Shown one piece after another: positions 17,977-26,828 of a DNA stretch of 64,000 bases; position 1 is the first letter of the stretch; each line of letters begins with the position of its first letter. The DNA lies in contig JAFPZK010000046.1 of the NCBI GenBank assembly GCA_017417315.1, positions 177,743-241,742 of the forward strand, read 5' to 3'. Below the pieces are notes generated by a model. The model was given only the letters and a program-made list of their open reading frames with translations. It searched no databases and had not been told where the DNA came from. A program made the position numbers and the translations under genes. Source of the DNA: Bacteroidales bacterium (GTDB taxonomy: Bacteria; Bacteroidota; Bacteroidia; Bacteroidales; UBA3824).

Positions 17977-18878
17977 TTATTCTTATATAAATCCTGTGTG
18001 CTTTTTACGCTTTCGACCTTGATTTCTGGGTCGTAAAGCGTAAAATTGCTTTTAAGCCGTTTCCCTTCAATTACATAATCCTGAATAAAGCGCCAAACAT
18101 CTTCCAAATTTCTTTCGACAAAAAAGTTGACTTCATGTCCTAACCCTCTGTAACGGTAAGCGTAATACGGGTAATTGTTTTTTTCAAACTTTTTGACGAG
18201 TTTTTTCGTGCCTGCGAAGTGCCATTTCAAAAGGTTTATTTGCTTGTAAGTTACCACTTTGTCGGCTGTTCCGTGCAGAAACATTGTTGGCGAAGGCGCA
18301 CTTTTACGGTAACGGATTCGTCCGTTTTGAGAAAAAATCGCACCCGCAAAAGCCACAACGCCTTTATAACGGAAATTCTCATCAATAATGCCTTTTTTGA
18401 CATAACCGTTGCGCATTTTGTAGTCTGTCTGCAAAACGGTTATTGCCCCCGCCGAAGAACCGATAATGACTGTATTTTCAGCATTTACACCCGTTAAAGC
18501 GGAATTTTTCAGCAGAAAATCCGTCGCTGAAAGCAGGTCTTCAACAGCCATATCAATAGCCTTGATTAGCGGCTTGAAATTCAACGCACCGGGCTGTCCG
18601 GCGTTTTTTAGTCCGAGCCTGTAATCAATACATACAACGTTGAAGCCCAAAGAGTTGAACATGTTTATAAACGGTAAAAACGCAGTGTCGTTTCTTTGTC
18701 CCATTATAAAACCGCCGCCGAAAACATAAATCAAAAGCGGCTTGTCAGAGTCCGCATTTTCGGCTTTATAAACGTCAAGAAAAAGTTTTTGACCGTCTTT
18801 TTCAGCAAACTGAAACGTCTTTTGCCCAAAGGTTACAAAAGGCAAAAATGTTAATAAAAAAAGTAAAAGGTTTTTCAT
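17973..18878 (-). CDS. Secreted alpha/beta-hydrolase (carboxylesterase-like)
   Basis: A 301-residue protein with a signal peptide (LLLFLLTFLPFVTFG, then QKTF). The alpha/beta-hydrolase elements are an oxyanion-hole loop VFGGGFIMGQR, the nucleophile elbow GSSAGA (Ser at about 161), a late acid in HGTADKVV and the catalytic His in RGLGHEV. The arrangement is like Bacteroidota esterases acting on acetylated or feruloylated carbohydrates or on lipids; the substrate is not known. It starts 15 bp after the ATPase gene at 18894-20090 on the same strand and may be transcribed with it. Confidence 0.85.
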   Translation of the reverse strand: MKNLLLFLLTFLPFVTFGQKTFQFAEKDGQKLFLDVYKAENADSDKPLLIYVFGGGFIMGQRNDTAFLPFINMFNSLGFNVVCIDYRLGLKNAGQPGALNFKPLIKAIDMAVEDLLSATDFLLKNSALTGVNAENTVIIGSSAGAITVLQTDYKMRNGYVKKGIIDENFRYKGVVAFAGAIFSQNGRIRYRKSAPSPTMFLHGTADKVVTYKQINLLKWHFAGTKKLVKKFEKNNYPYYAYRYRGLGHEVNFFVERNLEDVWRFIQDYVIEGKRLKSNFTLYDPEIKVESVKSTQDLYKNN

Positions 18879-18893
18879 ATTTTTCTGCTATTT

Positions 18894-20090
18894 TTAATAT
18901 TCCATTCCTATAATCCACAAAGGCAGTTTTTTCCCGACAGGGATTTCCATATTGTCTGCAAGTACGTATGAATCAGGCACTCCTGCGATTTGGTCAAAGG
19001 TTTTGTCTTTGCCGCCGACTTCAAAAACAATTTTGCCGTCCACTAAAAAATCACCTTGTGTTTTACCGTATTCCACCGTATGATGACTTGATAGTTGATT
19101 GACAACAAAACATTCGCGCAATGTACCGATATTTTGCTTAGAACCGATGGAATAAAGCATATTGGTATTGTGAATGTAAATTTTATCGGGTTTTTGCATT
19201 TTTGTTACCGACTTATTGTCTGAATAAAGAAGATGCAAAAGTTCTGCCCTCTGCATACTTGACAAATAACTCAAAATTGTCGATTTATTAAGCCCTAAAT
19301 ACGCAGAAAGTTTAGCAATATTAACCTCGTATGGCAAATTGTCGGACAAATACAGCAACAAGGCTTTCAATTTTCGTGTGTAAGCGGGTTCAACGCCGCA
19401 AAACTGTGTCATCTCCTGTTCTATTATGAAACTGATGACGTTTTCAAGACGGCTGTAATATTCGGTTTCGTTGCCGTCATAAAACGGATAATAACCGACC
19501 CGCAAATACTCCTCAAACAGCGGTTGCGGACTACAAAGGTTACAAACTTTTTGACAAATATCGTCAGCATTTTCCAAAATTTCGCGCAAACTATACCTCG
19601 GCAATTCTATTTTGTGGTAAAAATGCAGAAATTCTCTAAACGAAAGTCCTGTCATATTGTAACTTAGTACGCGCCTTGACAAATCCGCATCAGCATTCAA
19701 AATCTGAATCAGCGACGAACCCGTAAAAGTAATTTTCATATCAGGCCATAAGTCAATGATTTCTTTGATTTCACGACTCCAAGTAGGATATTTGTGTACC
19801 TCGTCAAGAAAGAGATGTCGTCCGCCGCTGAGATGGAATTTTTCAGCAAGTTCCAACAGAGAATGATTAGTGAAATACATTCCGTCCATAACGCAATACA
19901 ATGATTCTCCGGCATTTATGCCGTATTTTTGTTTAATGTACTGCCGCATAAGAGTTGTTTTACCAACACCTCTTGAACCTCGGATTGCCACAAGTTGTTT
20001 GTCCCAATCAACGGTTTGCATCATTTGACGGACAATTTTCATTTCGACTTGCGAAATTAAAATTTTGTGTTTTTTGAAAAGGGTTTCCAT
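18894..20090 (-). CDS. AAA+ ATPase with DUF4143-type C-terminus
   Basis: A 398-residue orphan ATPase. Walker A is RGSRGVGKTTLMRQY, Walker B is HLFLDEVHKYP, and the sensor region is KITFTGSS. A winged-helix segment (LSAYLGLNKSTILSYL) follows. The C-terminal nuclease-like part has Asp in GDFLVDG and FEVGGKD. The family (ATP-binding protein, DUF4143) is frequent in Bacteroidota and has no agreed function. The promoter is flanked by a pair of 16-bp GGT-N10-ACC sites. It is one of four such genes here, and lies directly downstream of a second one (20179-21372). Confidence 0.9.
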   Translation of the reverse strand: METLFKKHKILISQVEMKIVRQMMQTVDWDKQLVAIRGSRGVGKTTLMRQYIKQKYGINAGESLYCVMDGMYFTNHSLLELAEKFHLSGGRHLFLDEVHKYPTWSREIKEIIDLWPDMKITFTGSSLIQILNADADLSRRVLSYNMTGLSFREFLHFYHKIELPRYSLREILENADDICQKVCNLCSPQPLFEEYLRVGYYPFYDGNETEYYSRLENVISFIIEQEMTQFCGVEPAYTRKLKALLLYLSDNLPYEVNIAKLSAYLGLNKSTILSYLSSMQRAELLHLLYSDNKSVTKMQKPDKIYIHNTNMLYSIGSKQNIGTLRECFVVNQLSSHHTVEYGKTQGDFLVDGKIVFEVGGKDKTFDQIAGVPDSYVLADNMEIPVGKKLPLWIIGMEY

Positions 20091-20112
20091 AGTATGAATT
20101 TTTATTTCCGCA

Positions 20113-20178
20113 CAAAGATAAAAAAGGTTACTCAGACGACCAAATTTTAATAAAAATCGGTTAATGGAGTAACCGATT
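20113..20178 (-). promoter_or_regulatory. Promoter and paired operator-like sites of the 18.9-kb ATPase gene
   Basis: Minus-strand -7 TATCTTTG at 20113-20120 has TTTG about 20 bp upstream. Two 16-bp elements sharing GGT-N10-ACC (GGTCGTCTGAGTAACC and GGTTACTCCATTAACC) lie next to the -33 and further upstream. The second is also the terminator stem of the preceding gene. Confidence 0.55.
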
Positions 20179-20180
20179 TT
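20153..20180 (-). terminator. Terminator of the 20.2-kb ATPase gene, overlapping its stop codon
   Basis: 11-bp stem AAAATCGGTTA (20153-20163) with TAACCGATTTT (20170-20180), 6-nt loop and a T run on the minus strand. It overlaps the stop codon at 20179-20181. Confidence 0.75.
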
Positions 20181-21372
20181 ATACAGTCTTAAATAATACC
20201 TCCAAATCCATTGTTAAAAAATCCTCCACTGGAAGTCCGCCCGAACCGATGACAAGTTTTCTGAACGGTTTATATGAATCTTCAAAAACTTTTAAGCCGC
20301 TATTCGTTGTCCGCCTTCCCGTCTTAACTTCCAGAGCAACAGTTCTTTGACGTCGCCGCAATACAAAATCAACTTCGTCCTGCTTGTTTCTCCAATAATA
20401 AACCGTATAGCCGTAAATCGCAGCATTTGCCACCAAATACGCCCCGATTGCCGATTCAACATATCTACCCCAAATTTTGGAATCTTGAATAGCCTCAGAA
20501 AAATCCTCCTCCATATAAACATTCCTCAACGCATTGTTATAAACCTGAAATTTCGGAATCGAATTATATTTTCTGGCATCGTCAACGGCATATTTTTGCA
20601 GACCCGCCAAAAGTCCGCACTCGTCCAAAAGGTGTAAATATCCGGCAAGTGTCGTAACGTTTCCTGCATCAACGAGTTGACCTTGAACTTTTGTCAACGA
20701 CAGCAATTCGCCGCTGTACGAAGCCCCGAGTTCAAAAAGTTGTCGCAAAAGTTGCGGTTTCTGAATTTGCGAATCCATTATAACGTCCTTTGAGATAGAG
20801 GGTTCTATCATCGAATCTTTGATATAATCCCGCCAGCGTTTTTCGTCGCTGATAAATGCCGCCGCCCCCGGATAACCGCCGAAATAAACATATTGCTGCA
20901 AATTCCAGCCGAAACAATCACGCATTTCGCTAAAACTCCAATGCGGCAGTCTTATTAACTCAAACCGTCCCGCCAAAGATTCCGTTAACCCTTTCTGAAT
21001 CAGAACTCTTGACGAGCCGAGCAAAACGACAAGCAAGTTTCTGTTTTCGTTAGAATCTCTGTCCCATTCGGCTTTGACGGTTTCGCTCCAATTCGGAATC
21101 TTTTGAATTTCGTCAATCACCAAAAGCCGTTTTTGTTGGTTTTGCGCTAACATTTTCATACGTTGCGTTTCCCAAATTTCTGACAGCCAGTTTTGCGAAA
21201 CGTTTGTTATATCGTCAGCCGTGAAACTTGCGTATGGCAGTTCGCAATCTTCCAAAATCTGCCTAATCATAGTCGATTTTCCTACTTGTCGTGGTCCGAC
21301 TACAACTTGAATCCTATATCTCGGCTCTTTTATCCGATTTGTAACTAATTGATAATAAGGTCTTTTATACAT
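20179..21372 (-). CDS. AAA+ ATPase with DUF4143-type C-terminus
   Basis: A 397-residue ATPase of the same broad family as the gene at 18894-20090 but clearly divergent from it. Walker A is GPRQVGKSTMIRQI, Walker B is LLVIDEIQKIPNW, sensor VVLLGSSR. The C-terminal nuclease-like motif has Asp in QDEVDFVLRR and EVKTG (ExK). The ATG at 21372 follows a leader containing a perfect 17-bp-arm inverted repeat and four copies of a TTCA-N6-TGAA element. It ends at a terminator overlapping its stop and 88 bp before the next ATPase gene. Confidence 0.9.
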   Translation of the reverse strand: MYKRPYYQLVTNRIKEPRYRIQVVVGPRQVGKSTMIRQILEDCELPYASFTADDITNVSQNWLSEIWETQRMKMLAQNQQKRLLVIDEIQKIPNWSETVKAEWDRDSNENRNLLVVLLGSSRVLIQKGLTESLAGRFELIRLPHWSFSEMRDCFGWNLQQYVYFGGYPGAAAFISDEKRWRDYIKDSMIEPSISKDVIMDSQIQKPQLLRQLFELGASYSGELLSLTKVQGQLVDAGNVTTLAGYLHLLDECGLLAGLQKYAVDDARKYNSIPKFQVYNNALRNVYMEEDFSEAIQDSKIWGRYVESAIGAYLVANAAIYGYTVYYWRNKQDEVDFVLRRRQRTVALEVKTGRRTTNSGLKVFEDSYKPFRKLVIGSGGLPVEDFLTMDLEVLFKTV

Positions 21373-21383
21373 ATTTTGACAAA

Positions 21384-21466
21384 ATGTTCAATGCGTTGAA
21401 GAAAAATGTTCAGTCGATTGAACATTTTTCTTCAATCGACTGAACAAAATTACTCAATGCGTTGAA
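21384..21466. repeat. Four TTCA-N6-TGAA elements around the ATPase promoter, with a 17-bp-arm palindrome
   Basis: Four 14-bp elements (TTCAATGCGTTGAA, TTCAGTCGATTGAA, TTCAATCGACTGAA and a copy ending in CGTTGAA with one change) flank the minus-strand -7 TAATTTTG at 21445-21452. Arms 21396-21412 and 21419-21435 are perfectly complementary with a 6-nt centre. The three promoter-proximal copies lie in the transcribed leader. Confidence 0.85.
21445..21452 (-). promoter_or_regulatory. -7 element of the 20.2-kb ATPase gene
   Basis: TAATTTTG on the minus strand, lying between the repeat elements described for 21384-21466, 72 bp before the ATG at 21372. Confidence 0.6.
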
Positions 21467-21484
21467 CATTTCCAAATTTTTCTG

Positions 21485-23758
21485 CTATTTTACTTCAAAT
21501 TTTTCTCTTTTTACTTCCTTTGAATTTCCTCCGAGCATGACTTCAAATTCGCCTTTTTCCAAAACGAAATCCAAATCAGAGTTGTAAAATTTCAGCAAAT
21601 CGGGCGTGATTTCAAATTCCACTTCTTGACTTTCGCCTTTTTTAAGGGAAATACGTTTGAAGCCTTTCAACTCTTTTATCGGACGGCAAATCGAAGCGTA
21701 AATGTCGCGGATATAAAGTTGAACAATCTCGTCCCCATCATAATCGCCGGTGTTTTTAACCGTAACTTTTGCCGTAACGGTTTCGTTTTCTGAGATTTGA
21801 GACTTAGAAAGCGTTATGCCGGAATATTCAAACTTCGTATAACTTAGTCCGTAACCGAAAGGATACAATGCACCGTTAGAAACGTCCTGATAATCAGAAT
21901 TAAAGATAATATATTCGGGATTGTCATCGGGAATCGGACGGCCTGAAATCAACGTATTATAATAAAGCGGTAACTGTCCGACGGATTTCGGCATCGAAAC
22001 TGTCAGTTTTCCTGACGGCGATTTTTCACCGAAAAGTACGCTGCAAAGCGCGTCGCCGACCTCAGAGCCGAACCAAACATTCATAATCGCAGGAACGGTT
22101 TTGCTTTCCTCTGTCAAAACGGTTGCTCGACCGGCAAAATTTAGTAGAACAACCGGCTTTTTCAGTTTCAAAAGTTCGTTTAACAAGGCCTTTTGAGGTC
22201 TCGGCAATTCCAAGTCAGAACGAGATGTTCCCTCGCCGCTCATCCACGCACATTCGCCTAAGGCACAGATAATTACGTCTGATTTTTTCGCAACTGCAAC
22301 CGCCTCTTTCAACGCTTTTTCGTCGTCAACTCTTAAAATCGGTTCCGTGCCGTGTCCTTTCTGAATGTTGTTTTGTGTTGTTTCGTTGTCCAACAAATTG
22401 CAGCCCTGAGCCGTCAACAAAGTCGCTGAACCGCTTAAATATTTTTCAAACGATTCTTTTAGCGTAGAATATTTTGAAAAATCCTGAGCCACTGACCACG
22501 TTCCCGCCATGTCAGAACGCGCTTCAACCAAAGGTCCGATTAAGGCAATCGTACCTGCTTTTTTGAGCGGCAAAACATTGTTTTCGTTTTTTAACATGAC
22601 AAAACTTTCCTCCGTCAATTCTTTTGCAAACGCTTTATGTTCAGCGCAATACGTAACGCTGACAGGAATTTTGCCGTCGCAATATTTGTACGGATTGTCA
22701 AAAAGTCCTAATTTTTGTTTTGCCTCCAAAACTCTGCGGCACGCTTTATTTATATCATCTTCGCTGACAAGACCTTCTGCGATGGCTGTCTCCAAAGTGC
22801 CTAAAAATCCGCGTGTTACCATATCCATATCCGTTCCGGCTTTCAAGGCGCGGACAGAATTTTCTTTCAATTCGCCCAAACCGTGAGTTTGCATTTCGGC
22901 AATCGAAGCGTAATCCGTTACGACCATTCCGTCAAAGCCCCAGCGTTTGCGCAAAACGTCCGTCAAAAGCCATTTGTTAGCGGTCGCAGGAACTCCGTCA
23001 ACGATGTTAAAACTTGACATCACCGTTGCAACACCCGCTTCAACGGCGGCTTTGTACGGGTCAAAATACTGATTGAACATTCTTAAACGGCTCATATCCA
23101 CGGTGTTATAATCCAAGCCTGATTCGGCAGCACCGTAGAGCGCGAAATGTTTTACGCACGCCAAGATTTTGTCATCGGCTTTTAAATCATCGCCCTGATA
23201 GCCTCTGACCATTGCTTTTGCGATTTGAGAGCCGAGAAAAGGGTCTTCGCCGCTGCCTTCCGCCTGACGTCCCCAACGGGGATCAAGTGAGATGTCAACC
23301 ATCGGTGAAAACGTCCAAGCGATACCGTTTGCAGCTGATTCTTTGGCGGCGATTGAGGCGGACTTTTCAATTTTTTCTAAGTCCCAAGTGCATGATAATC
23401 CGAGCGGTACGGGAAAAATCGTCTGATAACCGTGAACCACGTCCATACCGACCAAAAGCGGAATTTTAAGCCGTGATTTTTCAACGGCAACCGTTTGAAG
23501 TTCTTTGATTTTGTCAACGCTGATAACGTTAAAAACCGAGCCGATTTCACCGTCCATAATGGCTTTTCCACACTCGGTGTTTTGCGGCGAACCCGTGTTG
23601 ATTTCGCCAGCAACCTGCTGATTCAACTGTCCGAGTTTTTCTTTTAACGTCATTTTTGACATTAAATCCGAAATAAAATCGTCTTGCTGCGACTGTTTTT
23701 CTGAACATGAAAACGCAGAAAAACATACAGCCGTAAGTAAAAGTTTAGAAAATTTCAT
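21485..23758 (-). CDS. bglX: Glycoside hydrolase family 3 lipoprotein (beta-glucosidase type)
   Basis: A 757-residue GH3 enzyme of usual length. The signal peptide ends in the lipobox AFSC, so it is probably lipid-anchored. The N-terminal TIM barrel carries LLVGMDVVHGY, WTFSPMVDISLDPRWGR and GEDPFLGSQIAKA; the nucleophile Asp is in GMVVTDYASI. The alpha/beta sandwich domain has CALGECAWMSGEGTSRSDL, and a fibronectin III-like domain closes the protein (YPFGYGLSYTKFEYS onwards). Family members release glucose from beta-glucans or cellodextrins. No neighbouring polysaccharide utilisation genes (SusC/D) are present. Confidence 0.92.
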   Translation of the reverse strand: MKFSKLLLTAVCFSAFSCSEKQSQQDDFISDLMSKMTLKEKLGQLNQQVAGEINTGSPQNTECGKAIMDGEIGSVFNVISVDKIKELQTVAVEKSRLKIPLLVGMDVVHGYQTIFPVPLGLSCTWDLEKIEKSASIAAKESAANGIAWTFSPMVDISLDPRWGRQAEGSGEDPFLGSQIAKAMVRGYQGDDLKADDKILACVKHFALYGAAESGLDYNTVDMSRLRMFNQYFDPYKAAVEAGVATVMSSFNIVDGVPATANKWLLTDVLRKRWGFDGMVVTDYASIAEMQTHGLGELKENSVRALKAGTDMDMVTRGFLGTLETAIAEGLVSEDDINKACRRVLEAKQKLGLFDNPYKYCDGKIPVSVTYCAEHKAFAKELTEESFVMLKNENNVLPLKKAGTIALIGPLVEARSDMAGTWSVAQDFSKYSTLKESFEKYLSGSATLLTAQGCNLLDNETTQNNIQKGHGTEPILRVDDEKALKEAVAVAKKSDVIICALGECAWMSGEGTSRSDLELPRPQKALLNELLKLKKPVVLLNFAGRATVLTEESKTVPAIMNVWFGSEVGDALCSVLFGEKSPSGKLTVSMPKSVGQLPLYYNTLISGRPIPDDNPEYIIFNSDYQDVSNGALYPFGYGLSYTKFEYSGITLSKSQISENETVTAKVTVKNTGDYDGDEIVQLYIRDIYASICRPIKELKGFKRISLKKGESQEVEFEITPDLLKFYNSDLDFVLEKGEFEVMLGGNSKEVKREKFEVK

Positions 23759-23854
23759 ATTTTAGTGTAATAATAAATTTTTGCGGCTAAGTTACAAAAA
23801 AAATCATTTTTCAACAAAAAGGTGTGTTAAAGTGCAAACAAAAACCGTAAAAAA

Positions 23855-23886
23855 TTTGGACAATCAGGAAAAAATATGTAATATTG
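23855..23886 (+). promoter_or_regulatory. Candidate promoter of the 23.9-24.5 kb unit
   Basis: TTTG at 23855-23858 and TAATATTG at 23879-23886 (7 of 8 to TAnnTTTG) are 20 bp apart, placing the start of transcription just before the ATG at 23895. Confidence 0.5.
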
Positions 23887-23894
23887 CGTCCGTT

Positions 23895-24005
23895 ATGGGC
23901 GAATTGAATTTATCAGATATTACGCAAAGACTACCCGGTGTGTCCTCTGTTGAAGGTGCTAACCTTTATGAAAAATGCCGGCATATATTTCGATTGTGGA
24001 ATTAA
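23895..24005 (+). CDS. Small ORF of 36 residues, unrecognised
   Basis: ATG at 23895 follows a plausible promoter and opens a 36-residue ORF (begins MGELNLSDITQRLPG, ends IFRLWN). It ends 40 bp before the 152-residue gene and could be a leader peptide, a small protein, or the end of a decayed gene: the frame stays open upstream without ATG as far as 23781. No homology is recognised. Confidence 0.35.
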   Translation: MGELNLSDITQRLPGVSSVEGANLYEKCRHIFRLWN

Positions 24006-24045
24006 AAACGCCGCAATCAATTTTTAAAATAAAGTCACAAAAACG

Positions 24046-24504
24046 ATGAAAGATATAAGGACATTACATAATGAGGCTATGGATTTGGCTATGAAAGGCG
24101 ACATTGCTGCAACTAAAAATGATGACGGCAATGAGCCGCAGAATTATTATGCAATGGCTTTTGAAAAAGAGCAAGAGGCTGCCTTACTTGCTGATTTTCA
24201 GCGAAATCCTGAGCCGGGATTATCCATATTATATCGCAGTGCGGCAAGTTTGGCTTTGCAATGTGGAAAACTTCGTGAAGCGGAAAGACTTGTAGCCAAA
24301 GCCTTGAGCGGTAATCCTCCGTCAGAAATTGCAATAGAACTTCGGGATATTTTGCGGCAGATTTATGCAGAATCCGACAAAGCAAACGATATTTACGAAA
24401 TTAAAATTCCTGAATCGCAACGTTCTAAAATCCAGACACTTATTCAGCAACTCGGTTTGTCAATCATTGCAATTCGCAAGTCGATTGGTCATGTCGCCAT
24501 TTAA
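24046..24504 (+). CDS. Unrecognised helical (TPR-like) protein
   Basis: A 152-residue soluble protein that I do not recognise. The first about 110 residues read as a pair of helical repeats of TPR style (LHNEAMDLAMKGD, YRSAASLALQCGKLREAERLVAKAL, AIELRDILRQI). The last 30 residues (SKIQTLIQQLGLSI) form another helix. There is no signal peptide or TM segment. It follows the 36-residue ORF and is closed by a terminator at 24554-24595. Function unknown. Confidence 0.6.
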   Translation: MKDIRTLHNEAMDLAMKGDIAATKNDDGNEPQNYYAMAFEKEQEAALLADFQRNPEPGLSILYRSAASLALQCGKLREAERLVAKALSGNPPSEIAIELRDILRQIYAESDKANDIYEIKIPESQRSKIQTLIQQLGLSIIAIRKSIGHVAI

Positions 24505-24553
24505 CATCTCCGTTACGTCAAAAAACTTATTTGATATAATAAAGCACAGAAAG

Positions 24554-24595
24554 AATAACCTTGTGTATTTTTCTATACACGGGGTTATTTTTTTT
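24554..24595 (+). terminator. Rho-independent terminator
   Basis: A 14-bp stem (24554-24567 with 24576-24589, two mismatched or G-T positions) followed by a T tract, 50 bp after the stop codon of the 152-residue gene. Confidence 0.85.
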
Positions 24596-24611
24596 GTTTT
24601 CATAAACTCAC

Positions 24612-24666
24612 GCTTTTTGTTTATAAAAATCCGTTTTTTGTTTATAAAAAAACGTTTTTCGTATAA
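24612..24666. repeat. Two and a half 21-bp tandem repeats
   Basis: Unit CGTTTTTTGTTTATAAAAAA with small changes occurs twice in full and once in part. It lies in the 24505-24792 spacer, which otherwise holds only the terminator and the TonB receptor promoter. Confidence 0.6.
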
Positions 24667-24750
24667 GCCTAATATTTTTTTATTGTATTTTGATTAAAAA
24701 GATAATAATTTGTTAATACAATTCCAAGAATACAATACAAAAATCATTTA

Positions 24751-24758
24751 TACTTTTG
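24751..24758 (+). promoter_or_regulatory. -7 element of the TonB-dependent receptor gene
   Basis: TACTTTTG matches TAnnTTTG, 34 bp before the ATG. Confidence 0.65.
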
Positions 24759-24792
24759 TGCCGGAATTTTAAAAAAATAGCAAATTAAAAAA

Positions 24793-26760
24793 ATGAAATT
24801 TTATTCAATGTTGACAGCCGCAGCGGTTTTGAGTTCGTTTTGCGGTACTGTAAAAGCACAAAACGACACGCTTGAAAATGTCGATTTAAACGAAATTAAA
24901 GTCCTTTCGACCCGTGTTCCGCTTTCGCAAAAGCAGACACCTCAGCAGGTTACGGTTTTGAAACGCGAAGAAATTCTTGCAATGCCGGTTTCTTCGGTTG
25001 AAGATTTGTTGAAATATGCGGCAAAAGTTGATGTTCGTCAGCGGGGCAGCGGCTCGCAGAGTGATATTTCGCTGCGCGGCGGCACGTTTGACCAAGTTAC
25101 GATACTTCTTAACGGCGTTAATATTACTTCGCCGCACACGGGACATTTGAGTGCGGATTTCCCGATTTCAAAAGACGATATTAAGAGGATCGAAATTCTT
25201 GACGGTCCTTCGGCGAGAGTATTTTCTACGCAGTCGTTTTGTGGGACTATCAACATCGTAACTCTTGACGACGACCCCGATGAAACGGGTTATAAAACAG
25301 GTGTTAAAGGCACTGTAAACGCTTTTGCGGGCGATAACGGACATTTCGGCGTTAACGCTAATACTGCTTTTTCTCACAATGCAGGTTATGACACTTTCGG
25401 CAATCCTAACCGTCTGATTCATAACCTTTCGCTCGGTTATATTTCTGACGACGGCGATACTGAAAATTCCGCTTACAGTATCAAAAGAGCCTTTTACAGA
25501 GGTAGTTACCGTTCAAAAGACGTTAAAGCGGACATTCAGGCGGGCTATTCTTACAAACCTTTTGAAGCCAACACTTTTTACGGTGCGGCATCAAAAGACC
25601 AGTGGGAAAGCAACGAGCATTTTTTGATTTCGGCTTCTGCGGAGTTGACTGCCGGAAAGGTTCATCTTAATCCCGTTTTTGCCGCTGACCGTCGTTACGA
25701 CCATTATCAATGGCATAAAAATTCTCATGCCGGCGAAAATTTTCACCTTTGTCAAGTGCGCTCGGCGGGGCTTAACGCTTGGGCAAAAAACCGTCTCGGA
25801 CGTACAAGTATAGGTTTTGAAATGCGTTCGGAGCAGATTTATTCTACGAAACTCGGTGAAATGCTTGATTCAGCAAAGTTCCTGAAAACGCGCGGTACGG
25901 ATTCCGAAAACGATATTTTTTACACACATCTCGGCGACAGAACAAACATTACCGTTACGGCAGAGCATGATTTTGTGTTTGATAAATTCACGGTTGCGGT
26001 GGCTTTTCCGGCGGTTTATAATACTTTCCTTGACGGAAAATGGCGTTGGTGTCCGGGGCTTGACGCATCTTACGTCCCGACGAAAAACTGGAAATTTTTC
26101 TTCAACGTTAACTCCGCCCTCCGTATGCCGACTTATACTGATTTGTATTATTCGGGTGCTAACATTCAGGGAACTTCCGACTTAAAACCTGAAAGAACAG
26201 TTGATTACGGTGGGGGCGTAAAATTCCGTCAACCGGGTTTTTCTTATGAACTCAGGCTTTTCGGTTCTGACAAAAAAGACATGATTGACTGGGTAATTTA
26301 TGCTGACGAGCCTGACCAAAAAACTTACCGTTCGGGCAATTTTACGACTAAAACCTTCGGCGGAGAATTTGATTTCGCGTTTTTGCCGCAGGAGTTGTTG
26401 GAAAACTTTTTTGTTAAGCGAATTGATTGTCAGTACTCTTATATTGACTCTGATATTGAATATACAAAAAAAATCACCGCCTCAAAATACGCTCAGGAGT
26501 ATTTGAAACACAAAGTCGCTTTGTCGGGCGTGTTCCAAATCATTAAACCGCTGAGTTTCAACGTTTCGTACCGTTATCAGTACCGCACCGGCGAAGGTAA
26601 CGACCCCTATGCGCTGCTTGACTGCGGTCTTAAATTCTCTCAAAAACGCTTTGAAATTTACTCTGAAATGACAAACGTTCTTGATAAGGAATACACCGAT
26701 TTTTCATTTATCGAGCAGAGCGGACGGCGGTTTATTGTCGGCATGAAAGTTAATTTTTAG
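24793..26760 (+). CDS. TonB-dependent outer-membrane receptor
   Basis: A 655-residue receptor. Signal peptide ends GTVKAQ; a TonB-box-like segment follows (LNEIKVLSTR). The plug domain spans about 45-165 with SVEDLLKYAAKVDVRQRG, DISLRGGTFDQVTILLNGVN and RIEILDGPSARVFST. The remainder is a 22-strand-type barrel ending in the aromatic C-terminal GMKVNF. Compact size and lack of an N-terminal carboxypeptidase-like domain separate it from SusC proteins and suggest a BtuB- or siderophore-like receptor; the ligand is unknown. A 5'-nucleotidase gene follows with its own promoter. Confidence 0.92.
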   Translation: MKFYSMLTAAAVLSSFCGTVKAQNDTLENVDLNEIKVLSTRVPLSQKQTPQQVTVLKREEILAMPVSSVEDLLKYAAKVDVRQRGSGSQSDISLRGGTFDQVTILLNGVNITSPHTGHLSADFPISKDDIKRIEILDGPSARVFSTQSFCGTINIVTLDDDPDETGYKTGVKGTVNAFAGDNGHFGVNANTAFSHNAGYDTFGNPNRLIHNLSLGYISDDGDTENSAYSIKRAFYRGSYRSKDVKADIQAGYSYKPFEANTFYGAASKDQWESNEHFLISASAELTAGKVHLNPVFAADRRYDHYQWHKNSHAGENFHLCQVRSAGLNAWAKNRLGRTSIGFEMRSEQIYSTKLGEMLDSAKFLKTRGTDSENDIFYTHLGDRTNITVTAEHDFVFDKFTVAVAFPAVYNTFLDGKWRWCPGLDASYVPTKNWKFFFNVNSALRMPTYTDLYYSGANIQGTSDLKPERTVDYGGGVKFRQPGFSYELRLFGSDKKDMIDWVIYADEPDQKTYRSGNFTTKTFGGEFDFAFLPQELLENFFVKRIDCQYSYIDSDIEYTKKITASKYAQEYLKHKVALSGVFQIIKPLSFNVSYRYQYRTGEGNDPYALLDCGLKFSQKRFEIYSEMTNVLDKEYTDFSFIEQSGRRFIVGMKVNF

Positions 26761-26792
26761 CGGAGTTTTTTCGTTTTTTCGTTAAAAAAAGT

Positions 26793-26800
26793 TATATTTG
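26793..26800 (+). promoter_or_regulatory. -7 element of the 5'-nucleotidase gene
   Basis: TATATTTG matches TAnnTTTG, 28 bp before the ATG at 26829. Confidence 0.65.
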
Positions 26801-26828
26801 CCCGCAAATTTAATAAAGATTAAAGAAT

